Assembly (NCBI RefSeq): GCF_001428075.1 | Contig: NZ_LMSI01000021.1 | Location: 1,236-65,235 of the forward strand | DNA from: Arthrobacter sp. Soil764 | GTDB lineage: Bacteria; Actinomycetota; Actinomycetes; Actinomycetales; Micrococcaceae | Reading direction: 5' to 3' | Length of the DNA stretch: 64,000 bases | Part shown: positions 33,621 to 42,579 of the stretch, piece by piece | Layout: each line of letters begins with the position of its first letter | How positions within the stretch are numbered: the first letter of the stretch is position 1 | Notes under the pieces: model-generated | What the model saw: only the letters and a program-made list of their open reading frames with translations | The model's database searches: none | Told to the model about the DNA's origin: nothing | Translations under genes and position numbers: made by a program

Positions 33621-34694
33621 TCAAACGGCCGCCGAGGCGACCTTGCGGGCTTTTTCTATGATTTTGAGGACCTCGACGGCGTCCTCCGGGTTTACGGGGA
33701 GGGGCAGGGCTGATGCCGTGCCGCCGTCGAGGATCTTCTCCGCCAGGATCCGGTAGAACTCCGGGTAGGCGCCGCGTTCGGTGGGGAGGCGGTCCAGGTG
33801 GCCGTTGCGGCCCAGGAGGCCTGCCCATTCCGGCGCCTCCTGGCCGTAGGCGGGGTCCAGGGGGCTTCCGCCGGCCGCGATGTAGGGCTCCTGTGGGTCC
33901 ACGCCGTTCTTGGTGAAGCCGCCGATTGAGCCCAGCACCCGGAAGCGGGGGCCCTGCTGCGCGCACAGCATGTTCATGGTCAGGTGGCTGGTCACACCGG
34001 AATCGTGGCGGAGGACCAGGAAGACGTCGTCATCCGCCCGCTCGTCGGACCGCCGGGCCTTCAGTTCCGCGTGCAGGACGGTGGCCGGGCCAAACAACTG
34101 CAGCGCCTGGTCGATCAGGTGGCTGCCGAGATCGAACAGGGCCCCTCCCCCGTCGGCGGCCGTGGCCCGCGCCTTCCAGGCCTTCGCAATCGAGGGCTGC
34201 CAGCGCTCGAAGCGCGATTCGAACCGGGTCACGTTTCCAAGGGCCTGGGCCGCCAGGAGCTTCCGCAATGTGAGGAAGTCGCCGTCCCACCGCCGGTTGT
34301 GGAACACCGTGAGCACCCGCCCCCGCCGCCGCGCCAGTTCGATAAGTTCCTGCCCCTGTCCGCTGGTGACCGCGAAGGGCTTGTCCACCACCACGTCCAG
34401 CCCCGCCTCCAGGGCAGCCCTGGCCAGCGGATAATGCGTCGCGGGTGGCGTCGCCAGGACCACCAGGTCAAGGTTGGCTGCCCGCCCCAGGACTGCGTGG
34501 GCGTCGGGCACCACTGCCGCGCCCGGAAGGCGGGCTGAGGCAGCCGCGCTCCGGCCGGCGTCGGACGTGGCCACGACGTCCAGGGAGTAATCGCTGTTGG
34601 CCGCCAGCAACGGCACGTGGAACACACTGCCGGCAAGCCCGTAGCCGACGACGGCGGTACGGATGGTGCGGGGGTCGCCTTCAGTTCCGGTCAT
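33621..34694 (-). CDS. Gfo/Idh/MocA-family oxidoreductase
   Basis: A 357-residue NAD(P)-dependent oxidoreductase. The nucleotide-binding N-terminus is RTAVVGYGLAGSVFHVPLLA. LVVLATPPATHYPLARAALE then GLDVVVDKPFAVTSGQG is the EKP-type motif (here DKPF), and the substrate domain contains GGALFDLGSHLIDQALQLFG with the usual Asp-x-x-x-His pair. Substrates are sugars or inositols in this family; the specific one is not evident. It is convergent with ald, and a 173-bp gap between them shows no further gene. Confidence 0.88.
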   Translation of the reverse strand: MTGTEGDPRTIRTAVVGYGLAGSVFHVPLLAANSDYSLDVVATSDAGRSAAASARLPGAAVVPDAHAVLGRAANLDLVVLATPPATHYPLARAALEAGLDVVVDKPFAVTSGQGQELIELARRRGRVLTVFHNRRWDGDFLTLRKLLAAQALGNVTRFESRFERWQPSIAKAWKARATAADGGGALFDLGSHLIDQALQLFGPATVLHAELKARRSDERADDDVFLVLRHDSGVTSHLTMNMLCAQQGPRFRVLGSIGGFTKNGVDPQEPYIAAGGSPLDPAYGQEAPEWAGLLGRNGHLDRLPTERGAYPEFYRILAEKILDGGTASALPLPVNPEDAVEVLKIIEKARKVASAAV

Positions 34695-34742
34695 GGAAGC
34701 TACGCTACCCCCGGGCCCGGCACGGTTGGTCAGGAACCGTTA

Positions 34743-34794
34743 AACACCGGAAGCCGGCACCCCTGCTTGAGCAGGGATACCGGCTTCCGGTGTT
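34743..34794 (-). terminator. Terminator of the peptide ABC operon
   Basis: A 15-bp outer stem (34743-34757 with 34780-34794, arm AACACCGGAAGCCGG) encloses an inner CCCTGC/GCAGGG stem. It lies 21 bp after the binding-protein stop. Confidence 0.8.
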
Positions 34795-34815
34795 ACGCGG
34801 TTGCAGCCGCGGCAG

Positions 34816-36534
34816 TTACTTCTTTTCCCAGCCGATGGTGGTCCAGTCCGGAACCTGCGAGGTGCTCTGGAACAGGGACGGGCCATAGTTGGCCAGGCCG
34901 GTGCGGACGAAGGAGATCTGCGGGCCGTTCATGACCACGCCCATGGAGAAGTACTTCGCCATGTGCTCCTTCTCCACGTCCATTGCAGCCTTGTTGCGGG
35001 CTGCGTTGTCCTCGATGGAGGCAAGGTCCGCGATCTTCTTGTCCAGCTCCGCGTCGCCCAGCTTGTTCTCGTTGGTCTTTGAGTCGTAGTACTGCTTGAC
35101 GGCGTCGGTGGCGTCCGCGCCCACGGTGTAGCCGGAGACACTCATGTCGAACTCGCGGGAACCGAGAACCTTGCCGAAGTCGGCGGAGGCGCGCTGGTCG
35201 ATGCCTACGTCCATGCCGCCTGCCTGGAGCTGCTTCTGCAGGGTCTGGGTGAAGGCGAGGGTGGTGGGATCGTCACCGAAGTTGCTGATCTTGAAGGCCG
35301 CGGGCTTGCCGTCCTTCTCCATGATGCCGTTGGCGTTGGCCTTGTAGCCGGCGTCGGTGAGGACCTTCTTGGCGGCGTCCGGGCCGGTTTCCTTGACGGG
35401 GTAGTTGTCCTGGTAGTACTCGGAGAACGGCAGCAGCATCATGGAACCGGAGCTGGGCTCTTCCCAGTTCAGGCCGTTGAACCGCACCTTGCGCAGGGCT
35501 TCACGGTCCACGGCGGCGAAGATGGCCTTGCGGACGTTGACGTCGGTGATGCGCTGGGCGTTCAGGTTCATGCCGCCTGCGAAGAGACGCTGGCCGCGGC
35601 GGACTTCTGAATTCTTGGTGCCGTCAAGCTGCTTGTAGAGGGAGATGGTGTTGGCGGACATAGCATCGATCTCGCCGTTCTTGAAGGCCGCGATCTGCGC
35701 GCTGGTTTCCAGCTGGCGGAAGGTCACGTTGGCCAGCACCGGCTTGGTGCCCCACCACTTGTCGTTGGGTACCAGGGTGACAGTCTTGGCTGCAGTGTCG
35801 TACTGGTCGAGCTTGAAGGGGCCTGCCATCCACTCGGGGTGCATGTTGCCGTTGAAGCCTTCATTGAAGACCTCCGGGGTGTTGACGGCGGGGTGGATGA
35901 GACCGAAGAAGAGCGAATCCACCGGGAAGACCGGGCGGGTCGTCTTGACGATGACTTCCTTGTCGCTGCTGCCTGCCTCGACGGAATCAACAAATTCGTA
36001 GGCGCCGGAGCTGACAATGTCGTAGCCGGCGTCAGGGCTCTTGAGGATGTTCCAGGTGTTCTTGAAGGCCTTGACGTCAATCGGGGTGCCGTCGTTGTAG
36101 GTGGCCTTGGGGTTCACCTTGATGGTGATGGTCTGCTTGCCGTCCTTGACCACACTGTCCACCGACTCGCAGAAGTCCTTGTTGGGAGTGACCTTGCCCT
36201 GGAAGTCCACCTTCCAGCAGCCGCCGACGCCGCCGCTGTTCATGGCAACCGGGTTCATGGGGACCTGCAGGGCGGAGTTGTCCGCGCTGTTGCCGTTGTT
36301 GGAGAACCCGTTGAAGTCCGGCCCGATGTTGCCCAGCGGAAGGGTGACTTTGCCGCCCTGCTGCAGGTCGGCTGCCGGCTTCTCGTTGATGCTGATCAGC
36401 TTGGACAGGTCGCTGCCTGCCTCCTGCCCCTTGGCTGTTTCGGGGCCGCTGGCACCGCCGCCACCGCCGCAGGCCGTCAGCGTCAGGGCCGCAGCAACGG
36501 CTGCAGCTCCGCCGATCCTGTTCAGTTTCCTCAT
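34816..36534 (-). CDS. Peptide ABC transporter substrate-binding lipoprotein
   Basis: A 572-residue extracytoplasmic family-5 binding protein. The signal is RIGGAAAVAAALTLTAC with the lipobox LTAC, followed by a Gly-rich linker. The body begins with KLISINEKPAADL and contains the dipeptide/oligopeptide-binding core (TIKVNPKATYNDGTPIDVKA, VNVRKAIFAAVDREALRKV, DFGKVLGSREFDMSVSGYTV). Start ATG 36534 has GAAGGGAAA upstream; the longer frame to 36633 overlaps the ATPase gene and is unlikely. It is the last gene of the operon. Confidence 0.9.
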   Translation of the reverse strand: MRKLNRIGGAAAVAAALTLTACGGGGGASGPETAKGQEAGSDLSKLISINEKPAADLQQGGKVTLPLGNIGPDFNGFSNNGNSADNSALQVPMNPVAMNSGGVGGCWKVDFQGKVTPNKDFCESVDSVVKDGKQTITIKVNPKATYNDGTPIDVKAFKNTWNILKSPDAGYDIVSSGAYEFVDSVEAGSSDKEVIVKTTRPVFPVDSLFFGLIHPAVNTPEVFNEGFNGNMHPEWMAGPFKLDQYDTAAKTVTLVPNDKWWGTKPVLANVTFRQLETSAQIAAFKNGEIDAMSANTISLYKQLDGTKNSEVRRGQRLFAGGMNLNAQRITDVNVRKAIFAAVDREALRKVRFNGLNWEEPSSGSMMLLPFSEYYQDNYPVKETGPDAAKKVLTDAGYKANANGIMEKDGKPAAFKISNFGDDPTTLAFTQTLQKQLQAGGMDVGIDQRASADFGKVLGSREFDMSVSGYTVGADATDAVKQYYDSKTNENKLGDAELDKKIADLASIEDNAARNKAAMDVEKEHMAKYFSMGVVMNGPQISFVRTGLANYGPSLFQSTSQVPDWTTIGWEKK

Positions 36535-36583
36535 GGTTTTCCCTTCATTGGTGCGAGTGGTGGTGCGTGTGGGTCGATAAGTC

Positions 36584-38782
36584 TCAGGGCGCATGGTGGT
36601 CCGCCGTTTCGTGGACCACCAGCATGTCCTCATCCAGTTCGCCGTCCGGGAAGAAGCAGGCGAATTGCTGGTCCGTGGCGGACGCTGCTGCTTCCAGGGG
36701 CGGTTCCAGGGTCAGGCACTTCTCCTGCTTGGCCGGCGGCAGCGCCGCGAAGACAGGACAACGGGTGGCGAAGTTGCAGCCCTTGGGCGCCTGCAGAGGC
36801 GAGGGCAGGTCGCCCTGCAGGATGATGCGTTCGCGGGTGCGTTCCAGCTGGGGGTCCGGCACGGGGATGGCGGACAGGAGGGCCCGGGTGTAAGGGTGGC
36901 GGGGGTTGTCGAAGACGCGGTCCACGGCCCCGATCTCCACGATCTTACCCAGGTACATCACGGCCACGCGGTTGGAGATGTGGCGCACCACCGAGAGGTC
37001 GTGCGCCACCAGCAGGTAGCTCAGGCCCAGTTCGGCGCGCAGGTGGTCCAGCAGGTTGATGACGCCGGCCTGGACCGACACGTCGAGGGCCGAGACGGGC
37101 TCGTCCAGGACCACCAGCTTGGGGTTCACCGCCAGTGCGCGGGCAATGCCGATCCGCTGGCGCTGGCCGCCGGAGAACTGGTTGGGGAAGCGGTTGACGT
37201 GGTCCGGCTGCAGGCCCACGAGCTTCATGAGCTCCATGATCCGCTTCCTGATGGCGCCGCGGTCCATGCCGGCGTTCTGCAGGGGTTCGGCAAGGACTTC
37301 ATAGACTGTGAACCGCGGGTCCAGGGCGCCGGTGGGGTCCTGGAACACCATCTGGAGTTCGCGCCGCATTTTGGCTTTGGTCTTCGCATCGGCGGCCTGC
37401 TTGTTGCTCAGGCCGCCGATCACCACCTCGCCGTCCTGGTCCGCGTGGAACTCCATGATTTCCAGGAGCGTGGTGGTCTTGCCCGATCCCGATTCGCCCA
37501 CGATGGAGAAGCATTCACCTTCCCGGATGTCGAAGCTGAGGCCGTCCACCGCCTTGACGGTGCCGATCCGGCGCTTGATCAGGGCACCCCTGGTGAGCGG
37601 GAAGTGTTTCCGCACGTCCTTGAGCTGCAGGACGGTGGAGCGCTCAGCCCGGGGGACGGCGTCGAAGCGGGACACCGGCACCGGCGGGGCGGCGAACACG
37701 TCGTGGACGTCCACGTCCCCACCCAGGGCCTCGGACTTGATGCAGGCGGCACGGTGCAGTCCCTGTCCGTCGACGGGCGCCAGGGCGGGCTCGCCGTCGT
37801 GGCAGGCCTCGGAGGCAAGGGGGCAGCGGGGAGCGAACGAGCATCCGGTGGGGGCGTGCAGCAGGTTGGGCGGCATCCCCTCGATGGGAACGAGCGAGGA
37901 CTTCTCCGCCACATCCACCCGGGGCACAGCGCCGAGCAGGCCCATGGTGTACGGCATCCGGGGGTTGTAGTAGATGTCATCCACCGCGCCGGTTTCCACC
38001 GGCTTGCCCGCGTACATGACCATGATGTCGTCTGCCATGCCGGCCACCACACCGAGGTCGTGCGTGATCATCACCACCGCGGCACCGGTCTCCTCCTGCG
38101 CTGTGTGGAGCACCTCAAGGACCTGGGCCTGGATGGTGACGTCCAGGGCCGTCGTCGGCTCATCCGCGATCAGGACGCGCGGATTGTTGGCGATGGCGAT
38201 GGCGATCATGACGCGCTGCCGCATGCCCCCGGAGAACTCGTGCGGGAAGGCCTTCAGCCTGTCCTTTGGGCTGGGGATTCCCACCATGGCCAGCAGCTCG
38301 ACGGCGCGGGCTTCCTTGGCTGTCCTGCTCATGGTGGGGTGGTGGATGGTCAGCGCCTCGACGATCTGGGTGCCCACCGTGAACACGGGAGTGAGGGAAG
38401 ACAGGGGATCCTGGAAGACCATGGCGAGATCGTTGCCGCGGTACTTGCACATGTCCTTGTCGCTGAGCCCCAGCAGCTCCCGGCCCTTGAGCCGGACGGA
38501 GCCGGAGACCTGGGCCGTGGGCGGGAGGAGCCCCATGATAGCCAGCGAGGTGACCGATTTGCCGGAACCCGATTCCCCCACGATTCCCAGCGTCTTGCCC
38601 GGCATCAGGTCGAAGTCGACGCCCCTGACGGCATGGACCACGCCGTTCTCCGAGTTGAAGCGGACGTTCAGGTCACGGACGGACAGCACTGCGTCGGTGG
38701 GGGCGTGCAGTCCCGCCACGTGCAGGCGCTCCACATCTGACCGTGCGGGTTCCATGGCTCCGGTGGTGGTTTCGCTGCTCAT
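36584..38782 (-). CDS. Peptide ABC transporter double ATPase (OppD-OppF fused)
   Basis: A 732-residue protein holding two complete ABC cassettes. The first has Walker A GESGSGKSVTS near 71, signature FSGGMRQRVMIA and Walker B VLIADEPTTALDVTI. After an oligopeptide-type C-terminal box with four Cys (CSFAPRCPLASEAC) comes a second cassette: GESGSGKTTTL near 425, FSGGQRQRIGIARAL and LVVLDEPVSALD, ending in another CNFATRCPVFA box. Both Cys clusters resemble the iron-sulfur-like segment of OppD/DppD. Usually these are two separate genes. Its start overlaps the upstream permease stop by 4 nt (ATGA). Confidence 0.92.
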   Translation of the reverse strand: MSSETTTGAMEPARSDVERLHVAGLHAPTDAVLSVRDLNVRFNSENGVVHAVRGVDFDLMPGKTLGIVGESGSGKSVTSLAIMGLLPPTAQVSGSVRLKGRELLGLSDKDMCKYRGNDLAMVFQDPLSSLTPVFTVGTQIVEALTIHHPTMSRTAKEARAVELLAMVGIPSPKDRLKAFPHEFSGGMRQRVMIAIAIANNPRVLIADEPTTALDVTIQAQVLEVLHTAQEETGAAVVMITHDLGVVAGMADDIMVMYAGKPVETGAVDDIYYNPRMPYTMGLLGAVPRVDVAEKSSLVPIEGMPPNLLHAPTGCSFAPRCPLASEACHDGEPALAPVDGQGLHRAACIKSEALGGDVDVHDVFAAPPVPVSRFDAVPRAERSTVLQLKDVRKHFPLTRGALIKRRIGTVKAVDGLSFDIREGECFSIVGESGSGKTTTLLEIMEFHADQDGEVVIGGLSNKQAADAKTKAKMRRELQMVFQDPTGALDPRFTVYEVLAEPLQNAGMDRGAIRKRIMELMKLVGLQPDHVNRFPNQFSGGQRQRIGIARALAVNPKLVVLDEPVSALDVSVQAGVINLLDHLRAELGLSYLLVAHDLSVVRHISNRVAVMYLGKIVEIGAVDRVFDNPRHPYTRALLSAIPVPDPQLERTRERIILQGDLPSPLQAPKGCNFATRCPVFAALPPAKQEKCLTLEPPLEAAASATDQQFACFFPDGELDEDMLVVHETADHHAP

Positions 38783-39768
38783 GCCGTCTTCTTTTCCGCC
38801 GTGGTTTTCCGGGCTTTGGCCTTCTTGGCCTTGCCGGTGGAACTGGAGCTGGGGTCGAAGGCGTCGCGCAGGCCGTCGTTCATCATGGCCAAGGACCCGG
38901 TCAGCAGGAACATGACGGTAAGCGGAACCCAGAACATCCAGGGAAAGGTCTGCACCTGGGACGTGGCGCCGCCGATCAGTACGCCGAGGCTGACGTCCGG
39001 GACCTTGATGCCGATGCCGATGAAGGAAAAGGCCACCTCGGCGAGGATGGCCGCGGTGACGCCGCGGGTGATGTCCAGGATCAACAGGGAACCGATGTTC
39101 GGCACCAGGTGCCGCCAGACAATGCGCCGCGGGGGGACTCCCATGTACTGGGCCGCCTTGACGAAGTCCCGCTGCATCAGGGACATGGACATGGAGCGGA
39201 TCAACCGGGCGGTGCCCATCCAGCTGAACACCAGCAGGACGATGATGAGCAGCAGCCAGGAGGGAAGGTTCCGCTTCAGGCCTTCACCTCCGCCGCTGGT
39301 GGCCACAGCAACCACCAGGAGCGCCGGCATCATGATCAGCGCTTCCAGGATGAACAGCATGACCTTGTCCACCTTGCCGCCGAAGTAGGCCATGGTGCAG
39401 CCGTAGACGGCGGCGACCAGGACCGATACCAGGCCTACCACCAGGCCGATCAGGATGGAGATCCTGGTGCCCTCCACGGTCATGGCGTACAGGTCGATGC
39501 CCGCCTGTGACGTTCCGAGGTAGTGGTCAGCCGACGGCGGCATCCCGATGTTGAAGGGGTCGATGGTTTCCTTGTCCCACGGGGTGAAGAACCCCCCGAT
39601 GAACGAGAAAGCCGTCAGGGCCAGGAAGATGGCCAGGCCCGCCACAGCGGTCTTGTTCCGCAGGAAGCGGCGGAAAATGATGGTGTTCTTGCCAATGACG
39701 ACGTCGGCGCTTTCCAGGTGCGCGTCCTGCGCCACGGCTGCCGGGTCAACGGCGTTGAGGTTGGTCAT
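38779..39768 (-). CDS. Peptide ABC transporter permease (OppC/DppC-like)
   Basis: A 329-residue inner-membrane permease with an N-terminal cytoplasmic tail, a first helix (RNKTAVAGLAIFLALTAFSF) and five further helices. The EAA loop reads AAQYMGVPPRRIVWRHLVPN, contacting the ATPases. An extracellular loop carries DKETIDPFNIGMPPSADHYL typical of the OppC family. It is 2 bp after the OppB-like gene. Confidence 0.92.
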   Translation of the reverse strand: MTNLNAVDPAAVAQDAHLESADVVIGKNTIIFRRFLRNKTAVAGLAIFLALTAFSFIGGFFTPWDKETIDPFNIGMPPSADHYLGTSQAGIDLYAMTVEGTRISILIGLVVGLVSVLVAAVYGCTMAYFGGKVDKVMLFILEALIMMPALLVVAVATSGGGEGLKRNLPSWLLLIIVLLVFSWMGTARLIRSMSMSLMQRDFVKAAQYMGVPPRRIVWRHLVPNIGSLLILDITRGVTAAILAEVAFSFIGIGIKVPDVSLGVLIGGATSQVQTFPWMFWVPLTVMFLLTGSLAMMNDGLRDAFDPSSSSTGKAKKAKARKTTAEKKTA

Positions 39769-39770
39769 GG

Positions 39771-40754
39771 CTACTGCACCCGCACTCTCGGGTCGACAAG
39801 CGTGGTGGCGAAGTCCGCAAGGATGGCGCCCAGCGCAAAGATCACGGAGCCGTAGGCCAGGGTGGCCGTGGCGGCATTGACGTCCTGCAACGAGATGGCA
39901 TCGATGCTCCAGGACCCCACGCCTGGCCAGGCGAAGATCTTTTCAGCGAAGAAGCCGCCGGCGAAGATGGCCGGGATGGTAAAGGCGATGCTCTGGGCCA
40001 CCGGAATGAAGGACACGCGAAGCGCGTGCCGGGCAATGGCCTGGTTCCGGGTGAGCCCCTTGGCCCGGGCGGTGCGGACAAAGTCGGCGTTGACGTTGTC
40101 CAGCAGGTATTGCCGCTGGGCAATCTGGTACGCGCCCCACCCGACGAGGGTGATAGCCACCGTGGGCACTACATAGTGCGCCACCATGTCAACGAACTGG
40201 GCCCAGCCGGGCGCGATGCCGGGGGTGGAAATGCCGGTGACGAAAAAGATCCGGTCACCCACGGATTCGTTGATGTTGATGGCTCCCAGCTGCACCAGGA
40301 AGTAGGCGATGGGTGCGGGCACGATGTAAGCCAGGTAGCTGTAGGACGTAATGACACGGTCCTGGAACTTGTACTGCCGTGCCGCTGAATAGACGCCGAG
40401 TGCGACGCCGATGACCAGGGTCAGGATGATGGAAGCCAGGAAAAGCCGGGTGGAGATCCACACGCGGTCCCCGAACTCTGCGTTGATGTAGGCGCCGTTG
40501 GGGCTCCGGCCCCAGTCCCAGCGGGTGACGATCCCGGTGAGCCAGTCAACGTAGCGCTCCCACGGGCTAAGGTCCGGGTCCAGGCCCTTGAGTCGCATTG
40601 AGTTGGCAACCTGCTCCGGGGTGGGCCGCGGGATCCGCTCCTGCTCGAGCAGTGCCGGCTTGAGCGAGCTGACGGCCAGGAAGTAACCGGCGGAGGTGGT
40701 GAGGAAGATCATCACCACATATGTGATGCCGCGCTTGGCAAGGTACTTGAGCAT
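39771..40754 (-). CDS. Peptide ABC transporter permease (OppB/DppB-like)
   Basis: A 327-residue permease starting MLKYLAKRGITYVVMIF, the usual OppB beginning, with six helices. The EAA loop is ARAKGLTRNQAIARHALRVS. The long periplasmic loop after helix one (MRLKGLDPDLSPWERYVDWL) matches OppB. ATG 40754 is chosen, since a longer frame to 40802 adds non-membrane sequence. First gene of the four-gene operon; its promoter must lie in the 355-bp region upstream. Confidence 0.92.
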   Translation of the reverse strand: MLKYLAKRGITYVVMIFLTTSAGYFLAVSSLKPALLEQERIPRPTPEQVANSMRLKGLDPDLSPWERYVDWLTGIVTRWDWGRSPNGAYINAEFGDRVWISTRLFLASIILTLVIGVALGVYSAARQYKFQDRVITSYSYLAYIVPAPIAYFLVQLGAININESVGDRIFFVTGISTPGIAPGWAQFVDMVAHYVVPTVAITLVGWGAYQIAQRQYLLDNVNADFVRTARAKGLTRNQAIARHALRVSFIPVAQSIAFTIPAIFAGGFFAEKIFAWPGVGSWSIDAISLQDVNAATATLAYGSVIFALGAILADFATTLVDPRVRVQ

Positions 40755-41109
40755 GGGTGCTAATTCTTCAGCGGTGCCGCCGGATGCTGGACGGAGGAAC
40801 ACTCCGGTGTCCGCTGGCGTGCCGTGCCTTTGGCCAATTCAACCATCACTGCTGGATCCTTCCGTCGTCCCCGGCCAAGCACGGATTGTGCCGCCTCACC
40901 GGGTTCTGCACCAGCGGGTAGCTGGCCTCCCGCAGCCCTAGGGCAGGTCCTGGTGGACTATGTCGCGGGTCACATTCCAGAGGAAACTATCACAAGCCGT
41001 CACCTGAAAAGTGCCGCCATCGCCGGAAATCAGGCGCGCCGTATCAGATCGTTATGAATAGTTCTGTGAAGTTGGTTTGACTGGACGCAGGAGCAATCAA
41101 CCGCGTAAT
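40755..41109. other. Intergenic region upstream of the peptide operon
   Basis: This 355-bp stretch has no convincing gene. Open frames here are short and out of character. The A/T-richest part is 41040-41090, where the peptide-operon promoter is most likely. A 6-bp-arm palindrome CGCGTAATCTACGCG lies at 41102-41116 across the TetR stop codon and may end that transcript. Confidence 0.5.
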
Positions 41110-41721
41110 CTACGCGCCGCCTGCCACCCGTGTGACAAGATCGCGCCAGGAAGTTGCCAGCCGCTCGATGGTCACTCCATGGTCGCGGACAAGGTGCAGG
41201 AGCCGTTCAGCGTCCAGGGTGGCATTGAGGGATCCCGCCATCAGCCACGGTTCAGGGGAATCGACGCCGGCTTCGCGCAGGAGCATCTGCACGTGGTGGT
41301 TCCAGAGCGCGGCGGCCGGGACGTCAAACCTGCCGCGGGAGGCATGGCCGGCCGCGAGGACCAGGTCCCCGTATTCCAGCACGTAGGCGATCCGTCCGGC
41401 ACCAAAGGCGATCAGCCGGTCCAGCGGCGCGGCGCCCGGCCCCAGGGGCGGGGGGCCGAACAGAACGCGGGCTTGGAAGGCGGCCTCCGAATCGTCCAGC
41501 AGCGTCAGCATTAATCCGGCGCGGCTGCCGAAGCGGCGGAAGATGGTTCCCTTGCCAACGCCAGCGTGTTCCGCCAGGCGGTCCATCGTAAGTGCCGCCA
41601 CCCCGCCCTGCCCGATCAATTCCCGGGCAGCCAGTAGGAGCCGTTCCCGGTTCCGGGCAGCATCGCTGCGTTCCGCGGCCGTCACCGGTGTCATTCCCGG
41701 CCGCACTGGGATGGAACTCAC
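41110..41721 (-). CDS. TetR-family regulator
   Basis: A 203-residue TetR protein. The helix-turn-helix is LTMDRLAEHAGVGKGTIFRR FG-type, with the preceding LLLAARELIGQGGVA, near residues 25-70. The ligand half contains VLEYGDLVLAAGHASRGRF and LLREAGVDSPEPWLMAGSLN. The reading frame begins with GTG 41721, with an alternative ATG at 41694. It is divergent from a NADPH-FMN reductase gene across 118 bp that contain a 21-bp dyad, so it likely represses that gene and itself. Confidence 0.83.
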   Translation of the reverse strand: MSSIPVRPGMTPVTAAERSDAARNRERLLLAARELIGQGGVAALTMDRLAEHAGVGKGTIFRRFGSRAGLMLTLLDDSEAAFQARVLFGPPPLGPGAAPLDRLIAFGAGRIAYVLEYGDLVLAAGHASRGRFDVPAAALWNHHVQMLLREAGVDSPEPWLMAGSLNATLDAERLLHLVRDHGVTIERLATSWRDLVTRVAGGA

Positions 41722-41751
41722 AAAGACAGTGTAGTCACGGGGAATAGAACC

Positions 41752-41772
41752 GGACTACGGTCCGTTTAGTCC
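41752..41772. promoter_or_regulatory. TetR operator candidate at FMN-reductase promoter
   Basis: GGACTA (41752-41757) and TAGTCC (41767-41772) form a 6-bp inverted repeat with a 9-bp spacer, between the divergent tetR and reductase genes. Confidence 0.5.
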
Positions 41773-41839
41773 AGTGATGGCTCCCCGAGCCTCTCACTAT
41801 CGAACGCGGTCCCCGCCGCGACCCTAGCCAGGAGATTCC

Positions 41840-42397
41840 ATGACCAAGAGCACCGTCCTTACCCTTGTGGGCAGCCTCCGCGCCGAGTCCACCAACCAGA
41901 AGCTGGCCGAAGCCATCCAGCTCAACGCCCCCGAACAGGTGGACGTGGTGATCCACGAAAGCCTGGGCAACATCCCGTTCTATAACGAGGACATCGACGT
42001 GGAGGGCCAGGTGCCGGCTGCCGCCGCAGCACTGCGTGCCGCCGCGGAAGAGGCCGACACCCTCCTGCTGGTCACGCCCGAACACAACGGCACCGTTCCC
42101 GCCGCCCTGAAGAACGCCATCGACTGGCTGTCCCGCCCCTTCGGCGCCGGCGCCCTGGCTGGCAAACCGACCGCCGTCGTCGGTACCGCGTTCGGCCAGT
42201 ACGGCGGCGTGTGGGCCCAGGACGAGGCCCGCAAGGCCGCCGGCATTGCCGGCGCCCAGATCCTGGACGACGTCAAACTCGCCGTCCCCGGCTCCATGGT
42301 GCGTTTCGCAGAAGTGCACCCCAAGGACGACGCCGAGGTAGTGGAGCAGATCAAGGGCATCTTCGACGCCCTGGCCGCCGCAGCACCGGCAGCCTAG
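41840..42397 (+). CDS. NADPH-dependent FMN reductase
   Basis: A 185-residue flavodoxin-like reductase that transfers electrons from NAD(P)H to FMN or quinones. The FMN phosphate loop is VGSLRAESTNQKLAEAI at ~10. VTPEHNGTVPAALKNAIDWL SR-type block at ~80 is the family signature, and GTAFGQYGGVWAQDEARKA follows. The divergent TetR gene and the dyad between them suggest induction by oxidant or quinone stress (inference). A strong hairpin ends the transcript. Confidence 0.9.
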   Translation: MTKSTVLTLVGSLRAESTNQKLAEAIQLNAPEQVDVVIHESLGNIPFYNEDIDVEGQVPAAAAALRAAAEEADTLLLVTPEHNGTVPAALKNAIDWLSRPFGAGALAGKPTAVVGTAFGQYGGVWAQDEARKAAGIAGAQILDDVKLAVPGSMVRFAEVHPKDDAEVVEQIKGIFDALAAAAPAA

Positions 42398-42414
42398 GCT
42401 CCCGCGCAACCTGG

Positions 42415-42450
42415 CCGCGCCCGGCACGCAACTCCGCGTGCCGGGCGCGG
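42415..42450 (+). terminator. 15-bp hairpin after FMN reductase
   Basis: Bases 42415-42429 pair perfectly with 42436-42450 (arm CCGCGCCCGGCACGC), 6-nt loop, 18 bp after the stop. Confidence 0.8.
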
Positions 42451-42579
42451 TGCGTTAAAGGGCACTTCCAAGGCCGTGACCAACTCTTATCCCAACCGGT
42501 ATCTTCCGGACATCCGGGCGGGCAGGGGTGGCCGTAGCGTTAATCCACTGGAAACTACCGGATCGGATTGCGGTGCCCC

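Noticed and set aside
36593..38740. 715-residue frame antisense to the fused OppDF gene
   Set aside because: Antisense to two canonical ABC cassettes; high-GC codon bias leaves this frame open by chance.
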